Of a stretch of DNA of 64,000 bases, positions 24,454-34,039 are shown piece after piece. Below the pieces are notes generated by a model. It ran no database searches. It was not told the origin of the DNA and was given only the letters and a program-made list of their open reading frames with translations. A program made the position numbers and the translations under genes. The DNA comes from an uncultured Chlorobiaceae bacterium. GTDB lineage: Bacteria > Bacteroidota > Chlorobiia > Chlorobiales > Chlorobiaceae. The stretch lies in contig CAJAIK010000066.1 in the NCBI GenBank assembly GCA_903939765.1, positions 1-64,000 of the forward strand, written 5' to 3'. Positions within the stretch are counted from its first letter, which is position 1; each line of letters begins with the position of its first letter.

Positions 24454-25743
24454 TTAACCGTTTCTTCGTTCGCCGTAGTAACGCTCAATACCCGATGCTA
24501 TTGCTGTTGTGGCCCCGATGAATCCTTGAACGAATGCGGCGGCCTTCATTCCGCTCTTTTTTCTTTGTGCACAATCGGTAGTCAGGGTTTCAAGGGCCTC
24601 GGCAAGCTCTTTTTGATCGTGAATAACTGTGGCGCCGCCTGCGGCAACAAGACCTTCTGCTTCGGGAGAGTTGTGGTAGCGGGGCCCGAAGAGAACCGGA
24701 ATGCCCTGGACTGCTGGTTCAAGAGTGTTATGCACATTGACACCGAAGCCTCCTCCTACGTAGGCAATGGAGGCGAGTGCATAGAGTTCCGCCAAGTAGC
24801 CTGTCTGGTCGATGACGAGGATCTGCCGTTCCGGATCGAATGTATCGTTCAGGACCGATACCGCCATAAAATCCAGAGATAGATTCTGGAGCTCCCGGTA
24901 GAGGCGTTCCATCTTCTCGGTGTTAACTTCATGAGGTACCAAAAGAAGTGCCGGGCGTTCATCAAGCTTCTTCCAGACGGGAAGCAGCAGTTGCTCATCT
25001 TTTTCCCAGACACTTCCGGCAACCAGTACCGTACGGTTTTCAAAGAGCGGTTTCAGGTGAGCAACCCTTCCCTGGTTCCTGCTTCGCAGAAAAACCTGGT
25101 CAAACCTCGGGTCGCCTGCGGTTTCGGCCTGCTGGCAATTGAATGTCTGCTGAAAAGCAAGCGTGTCCTGCTCTGATACAGTATAGATATGGTCGAAAAG
25201 GTGAAATATGCTCCGGTAAAAACCCGTCAACACGGGGTTGAAGTATGCAGAGCCCTTTTGGAGTACAGCCGCGGCAAGAATCAGCTTTATGCCGCATCTT
25301 TTTGCTTCAAGGAGGTGGTTCGGCCAGAAGTCGTAGCGCATGAGAAGAAGCAAATCGGGCCTGATGAGCGAGAGCAGTTGTTTTGCGTTATTTTGGGTGT
25401 CGGCGGGAAGGTAGAAGACGGCGGCAGCATCCGAAAAGTTTTTCCGGGCATTGTAGCCTGAATCAGAAAGAAATGAGATAAAAAGAGTGACGTCCGGGTG
25501 TTTCTCTTTCAGTGCAGCAATGATTGGACGCGCTTGCTCAAATTCACCGACCGAAGCTGCATGTACCCATAACCGGAAAGAAGAGGGGGGGAGTTTGCGG
25601 ATTTTTTGTTCCAGCTCTTCAAGCAACCCTCTCCTTACCGTGAAAAAAGTCTGGAGCTTGGGGTTCAGTGGACTGAAAAGTTTTGCTGTACCCAGAAGCA
25701 AGGGGAAGAGCCGCGTATAGAGGGAGAGGGCAAAGCCATTCAT
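24454..25743 (-). CDS. kdtA: 3-deoxy-D-manno-octulosonic acid (Kdo) transferase
   Basis: A 429-residue GT-B glycosyltransferase anchored to the inner membrane by its N-terminus. It adds Kdo to lipid A precursor. The family acceptor motif with catalytic Glu is in WVHAASVGEFEQARP (near residue 67). LLMRYDFWPN replaces the usual ExELWPN-type motif. The C-terminal CMP-Kdo binding region has VGGGFGVNVHNTLEPAVQG (E being the conserved glutamate). Its presence shows an LPS outer membrane. It is convergent with the DUF3570 gene. Confidence 0.92.
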   Translation of the reverse strand: MNGFALSLYTRLFPLLLGTAKLFSPLNPKLQTFFTVRRGLLEELEQKIRKLPPSSFRLWVHAASVGEFEQARPIIAALKEKHPDVTLFISFLSDSGYNARKNFSDAAAVFYLPADTQNNAKQLLSLIRPDLLLLMRYDFWPNHLLEAKRCGIKLILAAAVLQKGSAYFNPVLTGFYRSIFHLFDHIYTVSEQDTLAFQQTFNCQQAETAGDPRFDQVFLRSRNQGRVAHLKPLFENRTVLVAGSVWEKDEQLLLPVWKKLDERPALLLVPHEVNTEKMERLYRELQNLSLDFMAVSVLNDTFDPERQILVIDQTGYLAELYALASIAYVGGGFGVNVHNTLEPAVQGIPVLFGPRYHNSPEAEGLVAAGGATVIHDQKELAEALETLTTDCAQRKKSGMKAAAFVQGFIGATTAIASGIERYYGERRNG

Positions 25744-25877
25744 AACGATAGTATTTGTCGTAAAGAATCTGAAGGTAATAAAAAAGTCAACCGCAGTGCA
25801 GTGCCTCGCGGCTCTTTTCGTGAAAAAGTTGTAACATTAGACAGCCTGTGCGTTTTTTATGACAAAATTTATCAATA

Positions 25878-26309
25878 ATGCTCATGAGATGCCGCTACTG
25901 GATTGTTGGTTTGCTGGTTTTGTTCTGTTCGGCCTCGCCCCCTGTGGGTTCGGCAGAGAGCCGCTCTCGTGCAGATTTTTACACTCCGCCGCCGGGCAGT
26001 GCTGAGCGCAGGGTGGTGCTTGATCTCTTGCACGCGAAGATCGCAGAACTTCAAGCTCTTGATGTGGTGTTTGTGGTTAAAAGAATGGAGATTTCAAAAG
26101 GGTGGGCGTGGGTGCATACCCTTCCGCAATCAAGGGATGGGCGCAGCCGTTACGAGGATTTTTTTGCTCTTCTCCACCAACACAACGGGAGATGGAGCGT
26201 AGCAGAGATACCGTGCACTGAATTTGATAATCCGGAGTGTATCGATAGTCCAGACTATTTTCGCCGTCTCAGGCAGCGTTTTCCGGCAATGCCGGATTTT
26301 CGTAAATAA
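25878..26309 (+). CDS. Secreted protein, unknown function
   Basis: A 143-residue protein with a signal peptide (residues ~1-26, YWIVGLLVLFCSASPPVGSA). The mature domain of ~115 residues begins with a basic Pro-rich linker and contains VFVVKRMEISKGWAWVHTLP and RYEDFFALLHQHNGRWSVAE. This pattern of helix plus three strands, ending in WSVAEI, resembles the small SnoaL/NTF2-like or periplasmic binding domains often seen in exported hypothetical proteins. I cannot assign it further. Confidence 0.65.
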   Translation: MLMRCRYWIVGLLVLFCSASPPVGSAESRSRADFYTPPPGSAERRVVLDLLHAKIAELQALDVVFVVKRMEISKGWAWVHTLPQSRDGRSRYEDFFALLHQHNGRWSVAEIPCTEFDNPECIDSPDYFRRLRQRFPAMPDFRK

Positions 26310-26338
26310 ATTCGCCATTGGTAAAAAAAAATAATACA

Positions 26339-26367
26339 TTGCAGGCGTTTTACATGCGTGGTATAAT
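26339..26367 (+). promoter_or_regulatory. Sigma-70-type promoter of deaD
   Basis: TTGCAG at 26339-26344 and TATAAT at 26362-26367 are separated by 17 bases. This predicts a transcript start near 26374 and a leader of ~205 bases before deaD. Confidence 0.65.
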
Positions 26368-26386
26368 ATGCTAAGAAAGGACGCAG

Positions 26387-26420
26387 GGAAACTCAGTGGT
26401 CGCGGTGACCGATAGTTTCC
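26387..26420 (+). promoter_or_regulatory. Nested stem-loop in the deaD leader
   Basis: GGAAACT (26387) pairs with AGTTTCC (ends 26420), enclosing GGTC/GACC. It lies near the 5' end of the predicted leader. Confidence 0.5.
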
Positions 26421-26529
26421 GGCGTTTGTGACGATACGATGGCACTCAGATTGTCTGAAGTTGCCCGGGTGTTTTCGGTTGATGAGAACTCTTCTTCATT
26501 TTTTTCTTTCCTGCATTGCTGCCACTCCT

Positions 26530-26551
26530 GCCTCGTACGAGGCTCTTTTTT
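26530..26551 (+). terminator. Terminator-like hairpin (attenuator) before deaD
   Basis: GCCTCG-TA-CGAGGC followed by TCTTTTTT, 27 bases upstream of the deaD start and inside its predicted leader. It is positioned to stop transcription before the gene unless the leader refolds. Confidence 0.6.
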
Positions 26552-26578
26552 ATCAATGTTCCGGAAAAGGAAAATACA

Positions 26579-28381
26579 ATGAAAGAACAGCAATTATTGC
26601 CGAAGGATTTCCTCGGCCTTCAACTCGCAGAGCCGATAATGAGAGCACTGGCAGAGGTCGGGTATGAAAACCCGACTCCGATTCAGGCTCAGACAATTCC
26701 CCTGATTCTCGAAGGGCGTGACGTCCTCGGTCAGGCCCAGACCGGCACAGGAAAAACCGCAGCGTTTGCCCTGCCGATTCTCTCCAATATTGATCTTGAA
26801 CATGCCGAGCCCCAGGCGCTTGTGCTGGCCCCGACAAGGGAGCTTGCCATACAGGTTGCCGAGGCATTTCAGCGTTATGCTGAATATCTCAAAGGTTTTC
26901 ACGTTGTGCCTATTTACGGTGGTCAGGATTACGGTATTCAGCTTCGCATGCTCAGGCGTGGTGTGCATGTTGTTGTCGGCACACCTGGCCGTGTTATGGA
27001 TCACATGCGTCGCGGTTCACTCAATCTTGCATCACTGAAATGCCTGGTGCTTGACGAAGCCGATGAAATGCTCCGCATGGGATTTATTGATGATGTCGAA
27101 TGGATTCTTGATCAGACCCCGAAAGGTCGTCAGGTAGCACTGTTCTCGGCAACCATGCCTTCGGCCATTCGTCGCATTGCCCAGAAGTACCTGAACACTC
27201 CTGCGGAAGTTACCATACAGACAAAAACCACAACGGTTGACACCATTCGTCAGCGTTACTGGATTGTCGGTGGAAGTCACAAGATCGACATTCTGACAAG
27301 AATCCTTGAAGTCGAGCCGTTTGACGGTATGCTCATTTTTGTGCGTACCAAAACCATGACGCTTGAACTTGCCGAAAAACTTCAGGCAAGGGGATATGGC
27401 GCAGCCGCCCTGAACGGCGATATGGCCCAGAACCAGCGTGAACGCACGGTTGAGCAACTGAAGAACGGTACGTTAAGCATTGTTATTGCAACCGACGTTG
27501 CTGCACGAGGGCTTGATGTTGAACGCATCAGCCATGTGATCAATTATGATATTCCTTCCGATACCGAATCTTATGTGCACCGCATTGGGCGTACCGGACG
27601 TGCCGGACGTGCCGGCGATGCCATTTTGTTCGTCTCTCCAAGAGAGAAAAACATGCTCTATTCCATTGAGCGGGCAACCCATAGCCGCATTGAGCTGATG
27701 GAGCTTCCGACAACGGAGGTGATCAACAACAAGCGGATTGCAAAGTTCAACCAGCGCATTACCGATACCATTGCTGCTGAAGACCTTGGATTTTTTACTA
27801 CCCTTATCGAGCAGTACTGTCATGAGCATGATGTTCCTGCACTTGAAGCTGCCGCTGCGCTTGCAGCGATGGTTCAGGGTGAAACACCGCTGCTTTTATC
27901 CAACAAGCCAGAGAAAAGGTCGCACGATGATCGTGATGGAGCCAGCAGGGATCGCGGCTTCGACAGAGAGCGCAGTTCAGAGAGGGATCGTGGTCCTGCG
28001 AGGAAAAGAAGCAAGGGCGAGACCTATGGCGATGAAGGCAAACAGAGGTATCGTCTTGAAGTTGGCAGTGAGCATGGTGTGAAAGCGGGGAATATTCTTG
28101 GCGCTATCCTCAACGAGGTGGGTCTTGATCCTGAATCGGTCGGCCATATTTCCATCAACGACAGCTACAGCACGGTCGAACTGCCGCAGGGCATGCCGGA
28201 CAATGTTTTTCATGAACTGAGAACCGTCAGGGTTTGTGGTCGTCAACTGCGGTTGAGCAAAATGGAAGATCAGGAACGCGAGTCGCCCTACGGCCCGAAA
28301 AAAAGTTTTAAAAAGCCTTTTAAACCGGCAGGAAAAGAGACCGCATTCTTTACCGGCGCCAAAAAGAAGCGCAAGGGTTAA
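26579..28381 (+). CDS. deaD: DEAD-box RNA helicase DeaD/CsdA
   Basis: A 600-residue cytosolic ATP-dependent RNA helicase for ribosome assembly and RNA decay, usually cold-induced. The motifs run in order: Q motif (YENPTPIQAQTIP), I (AQTGTGKT), Ia (PTRELA), DEAD variant VLDEADEML, III (FSATMP), V and VI (ATDVAARGLDVE, HRIGRTGRAGR). The C-terminal ~75 residues before a basic tail form a DbpA-like RNA-binding domain (RLEVGSEHGVKAGNILGAIL). An Arg/Asp-rich linker (~445-490) joins them. The frame opens at 26516. ATG 26579 follows GGAAAAGGAAAA and begins at the family position. The leader is structured (see the hairpins). Confidence 0.95.
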   Translation: MKEQQLLPKDFLGLQLAEPIMRALAEVGYENPTPIQAQTIPLILEGRDVLGQAQTGTGKTAAFALPILSNIDLEHAEPQALVLAPTRELAIQVAEAFQRYAEYLKGFHVVPIYGGQDYGIQLRMLRRGVHVVVGTPGRVMDHMRRGSLNLASLKCLVLDEADEMLRMGFIDDVEWILDQTPKGRQVALFSATMPSAIRRIAQKYLNTPAEVTIQTKTTTVDTIRQRYWIVGGSHKIDILTRILEVEPFDGMLIFVRTKTMTLELAEKLQARGYGAAALNGDMAQNQRERTVEQLKNGTLSIVIATDVAARGLDVERISHVINYDIPSDTESYVHRIGRTGRAGRAGDAILFVSPREKNMLYSIERATHSRIELMELPTTEVINNKRIAKFNQRITDTIAAEDLGFFTTLIEQYCHEHDVPALEAAAALAAMVQGETPLLLSNKPEKRSHDDRDGASRDRGFDRERSSERDRGPARKRSKGETYGDEGKQRYRLEVGSEHGVKAGNILGAILNEVGLDPESVGHISINDSYSTVELPQGMPDNVFHELRTVRVCGRQLRLSKMEDQERESPYGPKKSFKKPFKPAGKETAFFTGAKKKRKG

Positions 28382-28409
28382 TCTCCCGGTAGTTTTGTTT
28401 TTATTTCAG

Positions 28410-28439
28410 GCGGGGAATATTCTTTCCCCGCTTTTTTTT
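28410..28439 (+). terminator. Rho-independent terminator after deaD
   Basis: GCGGGGAA and TTCCCCGC form an 8-bp stem with a 6-base loop, followed by eight T. 28 bases after the deaD stop. Confidence 0.92.
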
Positions 28440-28456
28440 ATACTATCCAGAATACA

Positions 28457-28936
28457 ATGTCAGTGACTTCGTTTAAAGAACTTGTTCCTATTCTTCAAAC
28501 CGCAATCGGCCCGATGATTCTCATCTCCGGTCTCGGTCTTCTGCTTCTTACCATGACCAACAGGCTTGGTCGTATTATCGACCGCTCTCGCTCCCTGCTC
28601 GACAATCTTGAATCCTATCCCGAGTCCTATATCATCAGGATAAATAAAGAGGTTGCCATTCTCTGGAAACGGGCGCGCTACATCCGTATCTCTATTCTGC
28701 TTGCCTGCATGACATGCCTTGGAGCCTCAATGCTCATCATGATGCTTTTTCTCAGCGCGCTGATCAATCTTGATCTGCCGATGCTCTTGTCGGCGATTTT
28801 TATTGTCAGTATGCTCTGCCTGAGTTTTTCTTTGCTCTTTTTCCTTGCTGATGTGAATATGACCTTGTCGGCCCTGAAAATAGAGATGGAGAGCCATGAC
28901 AGAAAAAGGCTGATTATCGAGACAAAGGGCTACTGA
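28457..28936 (+). CDS. DUF2721-family membrane protein
   Basis: A 159-residue inner-membrane protein with three hydrophobic helices (about 16-34, 76-105, 110-132) and the typical NRLGRIIDRSRSL and LWKRARYIRISI stretches of DUF2721. Function unknown. It converges with xerD. Confidence 0.8.
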   Translation: MSVTSFKELVPILQTAIGPMILISGLGLLLLTMTNRLGRIIDRSRSLLDNLESYPESYIIRINKEVAILWKRARYIRISILLACMTCLGASMLIMMLFLSALINLDLPMLLSAIFIVSMLCLSFSLLFFLADVNMTLSALKIEMESHDRKRLIIETKGY

Positions 28937-28949
28937 ACCCGGAAAATGT

Positions 28950-29864
28950 TCATCCCCTCGGGTGAAAGCTTTTGTGTACCTCTTTGATGAATGAGCGGTC
29001 GATATGCGTGTAGATCTGTGTGGTGACGATGGAGCGATGTCCAAGCATCTCCTGGACAGCCCGAAGATCGGCTCCTCCCTCAAGGAGATGGGTGGCAAAG
29101 GTGTGGCGGAAGGTATGCGGGCTGATATTTTTTTCAATCCCGGCCATGAGGGCATATTTTTGCACCATGGTAAAGAGAGCCATGCGTGACAGTTTTATGC
29201 CGCGTGCATTGAGAAAGAGGAAATCATCAGAGTTGCGCTGCACCAGTACAAGACGAAGTTCCGCCTGATATCGGCGGATCCATGCGATGGCGGAACCGCC
29301 TACAGGCACAAGCCTCTCCTTTGACCCCTTGCCGAAAATCCTCACAAAACCCGCATCCAGATAGAGACTCTGCTGCCGGATGTTGATAAGTTCACTCACC
29401 CTGACGCCTGTTGCATAAAGAAGTTCGAGCATCGCCTTGTCACGCAGATCATATTTTCCTGGCGGGTTGAGCGCCTCCGGCGCAGCGAGCAGGCGCATGG
29501 TCTCCTCAACCGTCAGGACGCTCGGCAGGTAGCTTCCTTTTTTTGGTTGATGAACGTGTTCCGCCGGGTTTGTGCCGAGTGCGCGTTCGAGCACCAGGAA
29601 TTTATGAAAGGAGCGGATCGCAGAGACGTTCCTCGCTATTGAGCTTGCTTCGAGACCAATGTCATAAAGCTCACCCACGAACTCCTCGACATGCTGGTTT
29701 GTGATCTTCTCCATGGCTATGGAGCTCCGCTGCATGAAGAAGAGGTAGCGCTTGAGATCGTTCTGGTACGACTCCCGGGTGTTGGCCGAAAAATTGCGAT
29801 CAATGATCATATAATTCAGGAAACTCTCAAGAGCGCTCTGGTAGATATGACGCAGCATCTCCAT
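28950..29864 (-). CDS. xerD: Tyrosine recombinase XerD/XerC type
   Basis: A 304-residue site-specific recombinase that resolves chromosome dimers at dif. An N-terminal core-binding SAM-like domain (~1-90, FLNYMIIDRNFSANTRESYQ) is followed by the catalytic domain. Its active residues are all present: Arg in ATGVRVSELINI, Lys in GKGSKERLVP, HTFRHTFATHLL, GHRSIVTTQIYTH with Tyr. The frame is open back to 30158 inside rsmB. ATG 29864 follows AAGGG and lies 4 bases after the rsmB stop, so the two are translationally close. No dif site was identified in the window. Confidence 0.9.
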   Translation of the reverse strand: MEMLRHIYQSALESFLNYMIIDRNFSANTRESYQNDLKRYLFFMQRSSIAMEKITNQHVEEFVGELYDIGLEASSIARNVSAIRSFHKFLVLERALGTNPAEHVHQPKKGSYLPSVLTVEETMRLLAAPEALNPPGKYDLRDKAMLELLYATGVRVSELINIRQQSLYLDAGFVRIFGKGSKERLVPVGGSAIAWIRRYQAELRLVLVQRNSDDFLFLNARGIKLSRMALFTMVQKYALMAGIEKNISPHTFRHTFATHLLEGGADLRAVQEMLGHRSIVTTQIYTHIDRSFIKEVHKSFHPRG

Positions 29865-29868
29865 CTCT

Positions 29869-31206
29869 TTACCCTTTTGTCTTGCGCAGTCGCTGGCAGA
29901 AGCCGCCATCAAACCCCGGATGCTCGCCTGGCAGGGTAAGGAGTGCACCACACCCCTCATCACCCTGACGGAATAGTTCCGGAACACTCTCTCCTGCCGG
30001 GTCAGCAATAAAATCGGGGTGCCGCCGCAGAAATGAGTAGATCTGCTGGCTGTTTTCCTCAGGCTCAATGGAGCAGGTCGCATAGACCAGAATGCCATCC
30101 TCATCAAGCAGTTCCGCCGCATGATCGAGCAGCTCCGCTTGCAGTATTTGAAGCTCAAGGAGAGTTTCCGGGTTCAGTTTCCATCGCAGTTCAGCGCGCC
30201 GCCCAAGCACTCCGGTTCCCGAGCAGGGAGCGTCGAGCAGGATGGCGTCAGGACGAATATCGGGGGTAAAGCTTCGGGCATCCTCCGCTACGGTACGGAT
30301 AATGGTGATGCCGAGAGCTTCGGCGTGCGACTCAGTTTTTGCAAGTTTCTGTTCATAGCGGTCAACGGCGGTAATTTGCCCACTGTTGTTCATCAGCTCA
30401 GCCATGAAAGTGGCTTTTCCTCCAGGTGCGGCACACAGGTCGAGCACCTTGCTGCCAGGAGCAGGATTGAGCAGCAGGCATGCAAGCGCCTGTGTCGGGT
30501 TCTGAACGCTGAGGCGTCCGTCGAGCACCGCAGGTTCAAAAGAGCTGAAATCCTTTGAGAGAAAGAAGTTCTCAATGCCGCACTCTTCGTGTGTCACAAC
30601 TGCCATGGTCGATTCGGAGAAAAGCTCTTCTGCTGAACGCTTCAATCGGTTGATCCTGAATCCAAAAGAGGGAAACTGGTTATTGTAGATGAGCGTTGCC
30701 TCACACTTTTCTCGACCGTAAGCCTTGATCCACCGTTCAACGAGCCACTGCGGGTGTGAATATGTTACAGCAAGTTGTTCTCCCGCGTTTTTTCCTTTCA
30801 GCCACTCTTCAAGGGTGACGTTCTCCGGGGTAATTTTTCTCAAAACACCGTTTACCAGTTTCGACATTCTCTCTCCCTTGTATTTTCGGGCCAGTTTCAC
30901 GCATTCATTGACGGCTGCCCAGTCGGGGACCTTGCTGAGAAAGAGGATCTGATAAGCTCCGAGGCGGAGAATATTTTTCAGGACCGGAGCGGCCTTTTCA
31001 AGATTATGGTGGTAGAATCGTCCGATAATGAAATCAAGCTGAAGCCGGTAGCGCAGAACTCCGTTGACCAGCCCTGTGGTGAGTGCCCGGTCAATACGGT
31101 TCAGTACAGAGTGCTGCAGAGCGTAGTGCAGGATCTGGTCAGATCGCTGTTTTCCGGTTTCAAGTGACTGCAGGACATGCAATGCCAGTTCTCGTGCTGT
31201 GGTCAT
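29869..31206 (-). CDS. rsmB: 16S rRNA (cytosine-967-C5) methyltransferase
   Basis: A 445-residue SAM-dependent enzyme (Sun/RsmB) that modifies 16S rRNA. Residues ~1-140 are a NusB-like RNA-binding domain (ALHVLQSLETGKQRSDQIL). The Rossmann methyltransferase follows, with motif I (VLDLCAAPGGKATFMAEL), motif IV (LLDAPCSGTGVLGRR, structural Cys) and motif VI (YATCSIEPEEN, catalytic Cys). Length normal. Upstream of xerD in the same operon, 4 bases apart. Confidence 0.93.
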   Translation of the reverse strand: MTTARELALHVLQSLETGKQRSDQILHYALQHSVLNRIDRALTTGLVNGVLRYRLQLDFIIGRFYHHNLEKAAPVLKNILRLGAYQILFLSKVPDWAAVNECVKLARKYKGERMSKLVNGVLRKITPENVTLEEWLKGKNAGEQLAVTYSHPQWLVERWIKAYGREKCEATLIYNNQFPSFGFRINRLKRSAEELFSESTMAVVTHEECGIENFFLSKDFSSFEPAVLDGRLSVQNPTQALACLLLNPAPGSKVLDLCAAPGGKATFMAELMNNSGQITAVDRYEQKLAKTESHAEALGITIIRTVAEDARSFTPDIRPDAILLDAPCSGTGVLGRRAELRWKLNPETLLELQILQAELLDHAAELLDEDGILVYATCSIEPEENSQQIYSFLRRHPDFIADPAGESVPELFRQGDEGCGALLTLPGEHPGFDGGFCQRLRKTKG

Positions 31207-31313
31207 GGGTAATCATTAAAAACAATTAAAATACATTGGCCCTTCAGGCTGTTTGTAAAATACTATTCCCTGTTGTAGATTAATCAGACTAAATGTTCTT
31301 TTCAAGATTTCAA
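31207..31313. other. Divergent promoter region, rsmB / metX leader
   Basis: An AT-rich 107-base gap holding the promoters of rsmB (minus) and of the SAM-riboswitch transcript (plus). No gene. Confidence 0.5.
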
Positions 31314-31426
31314 GCTATCATCGAGAAAGGTGGAGGGACTGGCCCTGAGAAGCCTTGGCAACCGTCATTGCCACAATGAGCGGTGCCAATTCCATCCCGG
31401 CTGTAAATGTCGGGAATGATGATGGT
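31314..31426 (+). promoter_or_regulatory. SAM-I (S-box) riboswitch
   Basis: It shows the S-box core in order: closing stem ATCATC (31317) with GATGAT near 31419-31424, GAGAAAGGTGGAGGGACTGG, CCCTGAGAAGCCTTGGCAAC, then GCGGTGCCAATTCC and a small hairpin. It binds S-adenosylmethionine and lowers expression of the downstream metX. It begins 351 bases before the metX start. Confidence 0.93.
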
Positions 31427-31492
31427 ATGTATGCCTTTCTGCCGGGTTCATACCTATCTTCAGATATTTTCCTGTAACTTGTTATTTTTTTA
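31427..31492 (+). promoter_or_regulatory. Riboswitch expression-platform segment
   Basis: GGTATG (31424) can pair with CATACC (ends 31454), forming a hairpin next to the aptamer. It is the likely antiterminator/terminator switching region. Confidence 0.4.
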
Positions 31493-31512
31493 ACGGGTTC
31501 CCTGTTTTTTTT
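31493..31512 (+). terminator. Possible riboswitch terminator
   Basis: ACGGG-TTC-CCTGT (one G-T pair), followed by a run of T. Weak stem but a good T-run, 67 bases after the aptamer. It fits transcription attenuation in high SAM. Confidence 0.5.
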
Positions 31513-31664
31513 GAGCAGCAGTGCACTCCATTCTCCAGGGTTCCGCTTTTTGACATCTGCGGCGAGTTACCGTCAAACAGGTAGGGGACTCTTCTGTGGA
31601 TAGAGCATATCGATACTATCAAGGCCGTTTTTGAACAAGCCATTGCAAAACTGAGACGAAGCGC

Positions 31665-32741
31665 ATGAGAGCATATACGGAGATGATTTCCAAAAAAACG
31701 CACTACTTCGACATAACCGAACCATTTATGACCGAACTTGGGGGTATGCTCCCTTCGGTGCGAGTTGCCTATAGAACCTGGGGAACGCTGAATGAACGCA
31801 AAGACAATGTAGTGCTTGTCTGCCAGGCCCTCACCGGCTCTGCTGATGCAGATGGATGGTGGGAGGGAATGTTTTCTCGGGGGGGAGCTTTTGATGAGAG
31901 CGTAGATTTCATGATCTGCAGTAATGTGCTTGGCAGTTGCTACGGCACAACCGGTCCGACCTCCCTCAATCCTCTCACCGGTCGCCATTACGGCCCCGAT
32001 TTTCCGTTGATTACGATCAGGGACATGGTTGAGGTACAGCGACTTTTGCTTGCCGGGTTGGGCATTAAGCGTGTCAAGCTCGTGGTTGGAGCCTCTCTTG
32101 GTGGCATGCAGGTTCTTGAGTGGGGGGCCCTCTATCCTGACATTGTTCAGGCTCTTATGCCGATGGGTGCTTCTGGCCGTCACTCGGCATGGTGCATCGC
32201 GCAGAGTGAGGCTCAACGGCAGGCGATCTATGCCGACCGTGACTGGAATGATGGATGGTACACCGATGTTCATCTACCCGCACGTGGGCTTGCAGCCGCA
32301 AGAATGATGGCTATGTGCAGCTACCGGAGCTTTGAAAACTTCCAGTCACGGTTTGGCCGGGAGTATCATCACGGTACAACCTTTAAGGCGGAGAGTTACC
32401 TGCACCATCAGGGTCAGAAGCTGGTTGAGCGTTTTGACGCCAATACCTACATCACCCTTACCAAGGCGATGGATATGCACGATCTGGGGCGGGGCAGGGG
32501 AGTTTATGAGGATGTGTTGCGTTCCATCCAGCTTCCTGTAGTAATCCTCTCTATCAATTCCGATGTTCTCTACCCGAAAGAGGAGCAGGAGGAGCTTGCC
32601 CGGTTTATGCCGAAATCAAACATTCTCTATCTTGACGAACCATACGGCCACGACGCTTTTCTCATTGATGTTGAAAAGGTGAGCCGTATGGTGAGGGAAT
32701 TTCTGGACGGAAGGGCTTTGCAGGATCACTCCGCGCTCTGA
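31665..32741 (+). CDS. metX: Homoserine O-acetyltransferase
   Basis: A 358-residue alpha/beta-hydrolase that acetylates L-homoserine from acetyl-CoA, the committed step of methionine synthesis by direct sulfhydrylation. The triad is S144 in [10 protein letters not shown]300 in SINSDVLYP and H329 in YGHDAF. The oxyanion region ([14 protein letters not shown]) is normal. Members specific for succinyl-CoA look alike, so the acyl donor is inferred. It is controlled by the SAM-I riboswitch 240-350 bases upstream. Its 3' end overlaps the converging serS gene by 16 bases. The partner metY is not in the window. Confidence 0.93.
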   Translation: MRAYTEMISKKTHYFDITEPFMTELGGMLPSVRVAYRTWGTLNERKDNVVLVCQALTGSADADGWWEGMFSRGGAFDESVDFMICSNVLGSCYGTTGPTSLNPLTGRHYGPDFPLITIRDMVEVQRLLLAGLGIKRVKLVVGASLGGMQVLEWGALYPDIVQALMPMGASGRHSAWCIAQSEAQRQAIYADRDWNDGWYTDVHLPARGLAAARMMAMCSYRSFENFQSRFGREYHHGTTFKAESYLHHQGQKLVERFDANTYITLTKAMDMHDLGRGRGVYEDVLRSIQLPVVILSINSDVLYPKEEQEELARFMPKSNILYLDEPYGHDAFLIDVEKVSRMVREFLDGRALQDHSAL

Positions 32742-34021
32742 GTAATCTCGTCAAACCTTGTGTAGTGACGCAGAACCTCCGGAACCATGATACTCCCTTC
32801 CGCAGTCTGGTAGTGCTCAAGCAGGGAGACCATAAGCCGCGAGGTTGCCAAGCCTGAGCCATTCAGCGTGTGGACGAACTCCGGTTTTGAATTGCTCTCT
32901 GGCTTGAAGCGGATGTTGGCACGCCGAGCCTGGTAATCCTCAAAGTTTGAACAGCTCGATGCTTCAAGGTATTTCTGTTCAGCCGGTGACCATACCTCAA
33001 TGTCATAACATTTTGTTGCGTTGGCACTGATGTCGCCGCTGCAGAGCAAAAGTACCCGGTAGGGGATTTTCAGGGCCGTCAAAATTGCCTCCGCATTCGA
33101 GCGAATTTTTTCAAGTGCCTCGTAGGACTCTTCAGGCCGGGTAAACTTCACCATCTCAACCTTGTTGAACTGGTGTACCCTGAGGAACCCTCTGGTATCC
33201 TTGCCGTAGCTTCCTGCTTCACGGCGGAAACAGGCTGAATAGGCCGCATAGCAGATCGGCAGCGCCCTCACATCGAGCATTTCACCCCGGTGCAGATTGG
33301 TTACCGGCACCTCCGCTGTTGGAATGGCGTAGAGATCATCCTCCTCCATATGATAGACCTGATCGGCAAATTTTGGCCACTGTCCGGTGCCCCTGAGCGA
33401 CTCCCGGTTGACAAAAAAGGGAGGGAAGACCTCCGTATAGCCGTGGCGCTCGGTATGGTAGTCGAGCATGAAATTGATCAGCGCGCGTTCAAGGCGGGCA
33501 CCTTTACCCATGTAGACTGGAAATCCTGCACCGGAAACCTTTGCTCCCCGTTCAAAATCAAGAATCTTGAGAGATTTGCCCAGCTCGAGGTGATTTTTAA
33601 TTGGGAAGTCAAGATTGTGGAAAAATGCTACCGGTTCGCCGAAGAGCTGATTGTCGTCAGCAGAGCGCCCGGAGGGAACTGATGAATGCAGTTTGTTGGG
33701 CAGGCCCAGAAGAATGGACTCAATTTGCTCTTCAAGAGTAGCAAGCAAGCTGTTCATTCCGGCAATTTCCTCCGAAACTGATTTCATCTGACCTATCAGC
33801 TCTTCAGATGAGCCAACCCCGCTTTTTTTAATATCAGCGACCTCTTTTGAAACCTTGTTGCGTAGCGCTTTCAGATCGTCTGAGCGCTGTACCAGCCCCT
33901 TGCGTTCCCTGTCGAAGTCGAGAAGTTGCGCCACTTTTGGCTCTTCCGAAGCAAGCTGACGATGGTGCAGCATGGCAACAACCTCATCCGGATTCTGGCG
34001 TATATAGTTGATATCAAGCAT
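32726..34021 (-). CDS. serS: Seryl-tRNA synthetase
   Basis: A 431-residue class II aminoacyl-tRNA synthetase charging tRNA-Ser. The N-terminal long coiled-coil arm (~30-105) binds the variable arm of tRNA. Motif 2 ([20 protein letters not shown]) and motif 3 ([17 protein letters not shown]) are intact. Length normal. Tail-to-tail overlap of 16 bases with metX; upstream on the same strand is the YqeY gene. Confidence 0.97.
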   Translation of the reverse strand: MLDINYIRQNPDEVVAMLHHRQLASEEPKVAQLLDFDRERKGLVQRSDDLKALRNKVSKEVADIKKSGVGSSEELIGQMKSVSEEIAGMNSLLATLEEQIESILLGLPNKLHSSVPSGRSADDNQLFGEPVAFFHNLDFPIKNHLELGKSLKILDFERGAKVSGAGFPVYMGKGARLERALINFMLDYHTERHGYTEVFPPFFVNRESLRGTGQWPKFADQVYHMEEDDLYAIPTAEVPVTNLHRGEMLDVRALPICYAAYSACFRREAGSYGKDTRGFLRVHQFNKVEMVKFTRPEESYEALEKIRSNAEAILTALKIPYRVLLLCSGDISANATKCYDIEVWSPAEQKYLEASSCSNFEDYQARRANIRFKPESNSKPEFVHTLNGSGLATSRLMVSLLEHYQTAEGSIMVPEVLRHYTRFDEITQSAE

Positions 34022-34039
34022 GATAGTGAAGGATATTGG

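Noticed and set aside
28950-30158. 402-residue form of XerD
   Set aside because: The extra 98 residues lie inside rsmB in another frame and have no recombinase motif.
31482-32273. Minus-strand 263-residue ORF before and across metX
   Set aside because: It is antisense to metX and overlaps the riboswitch 3' region; no recognisable domain.
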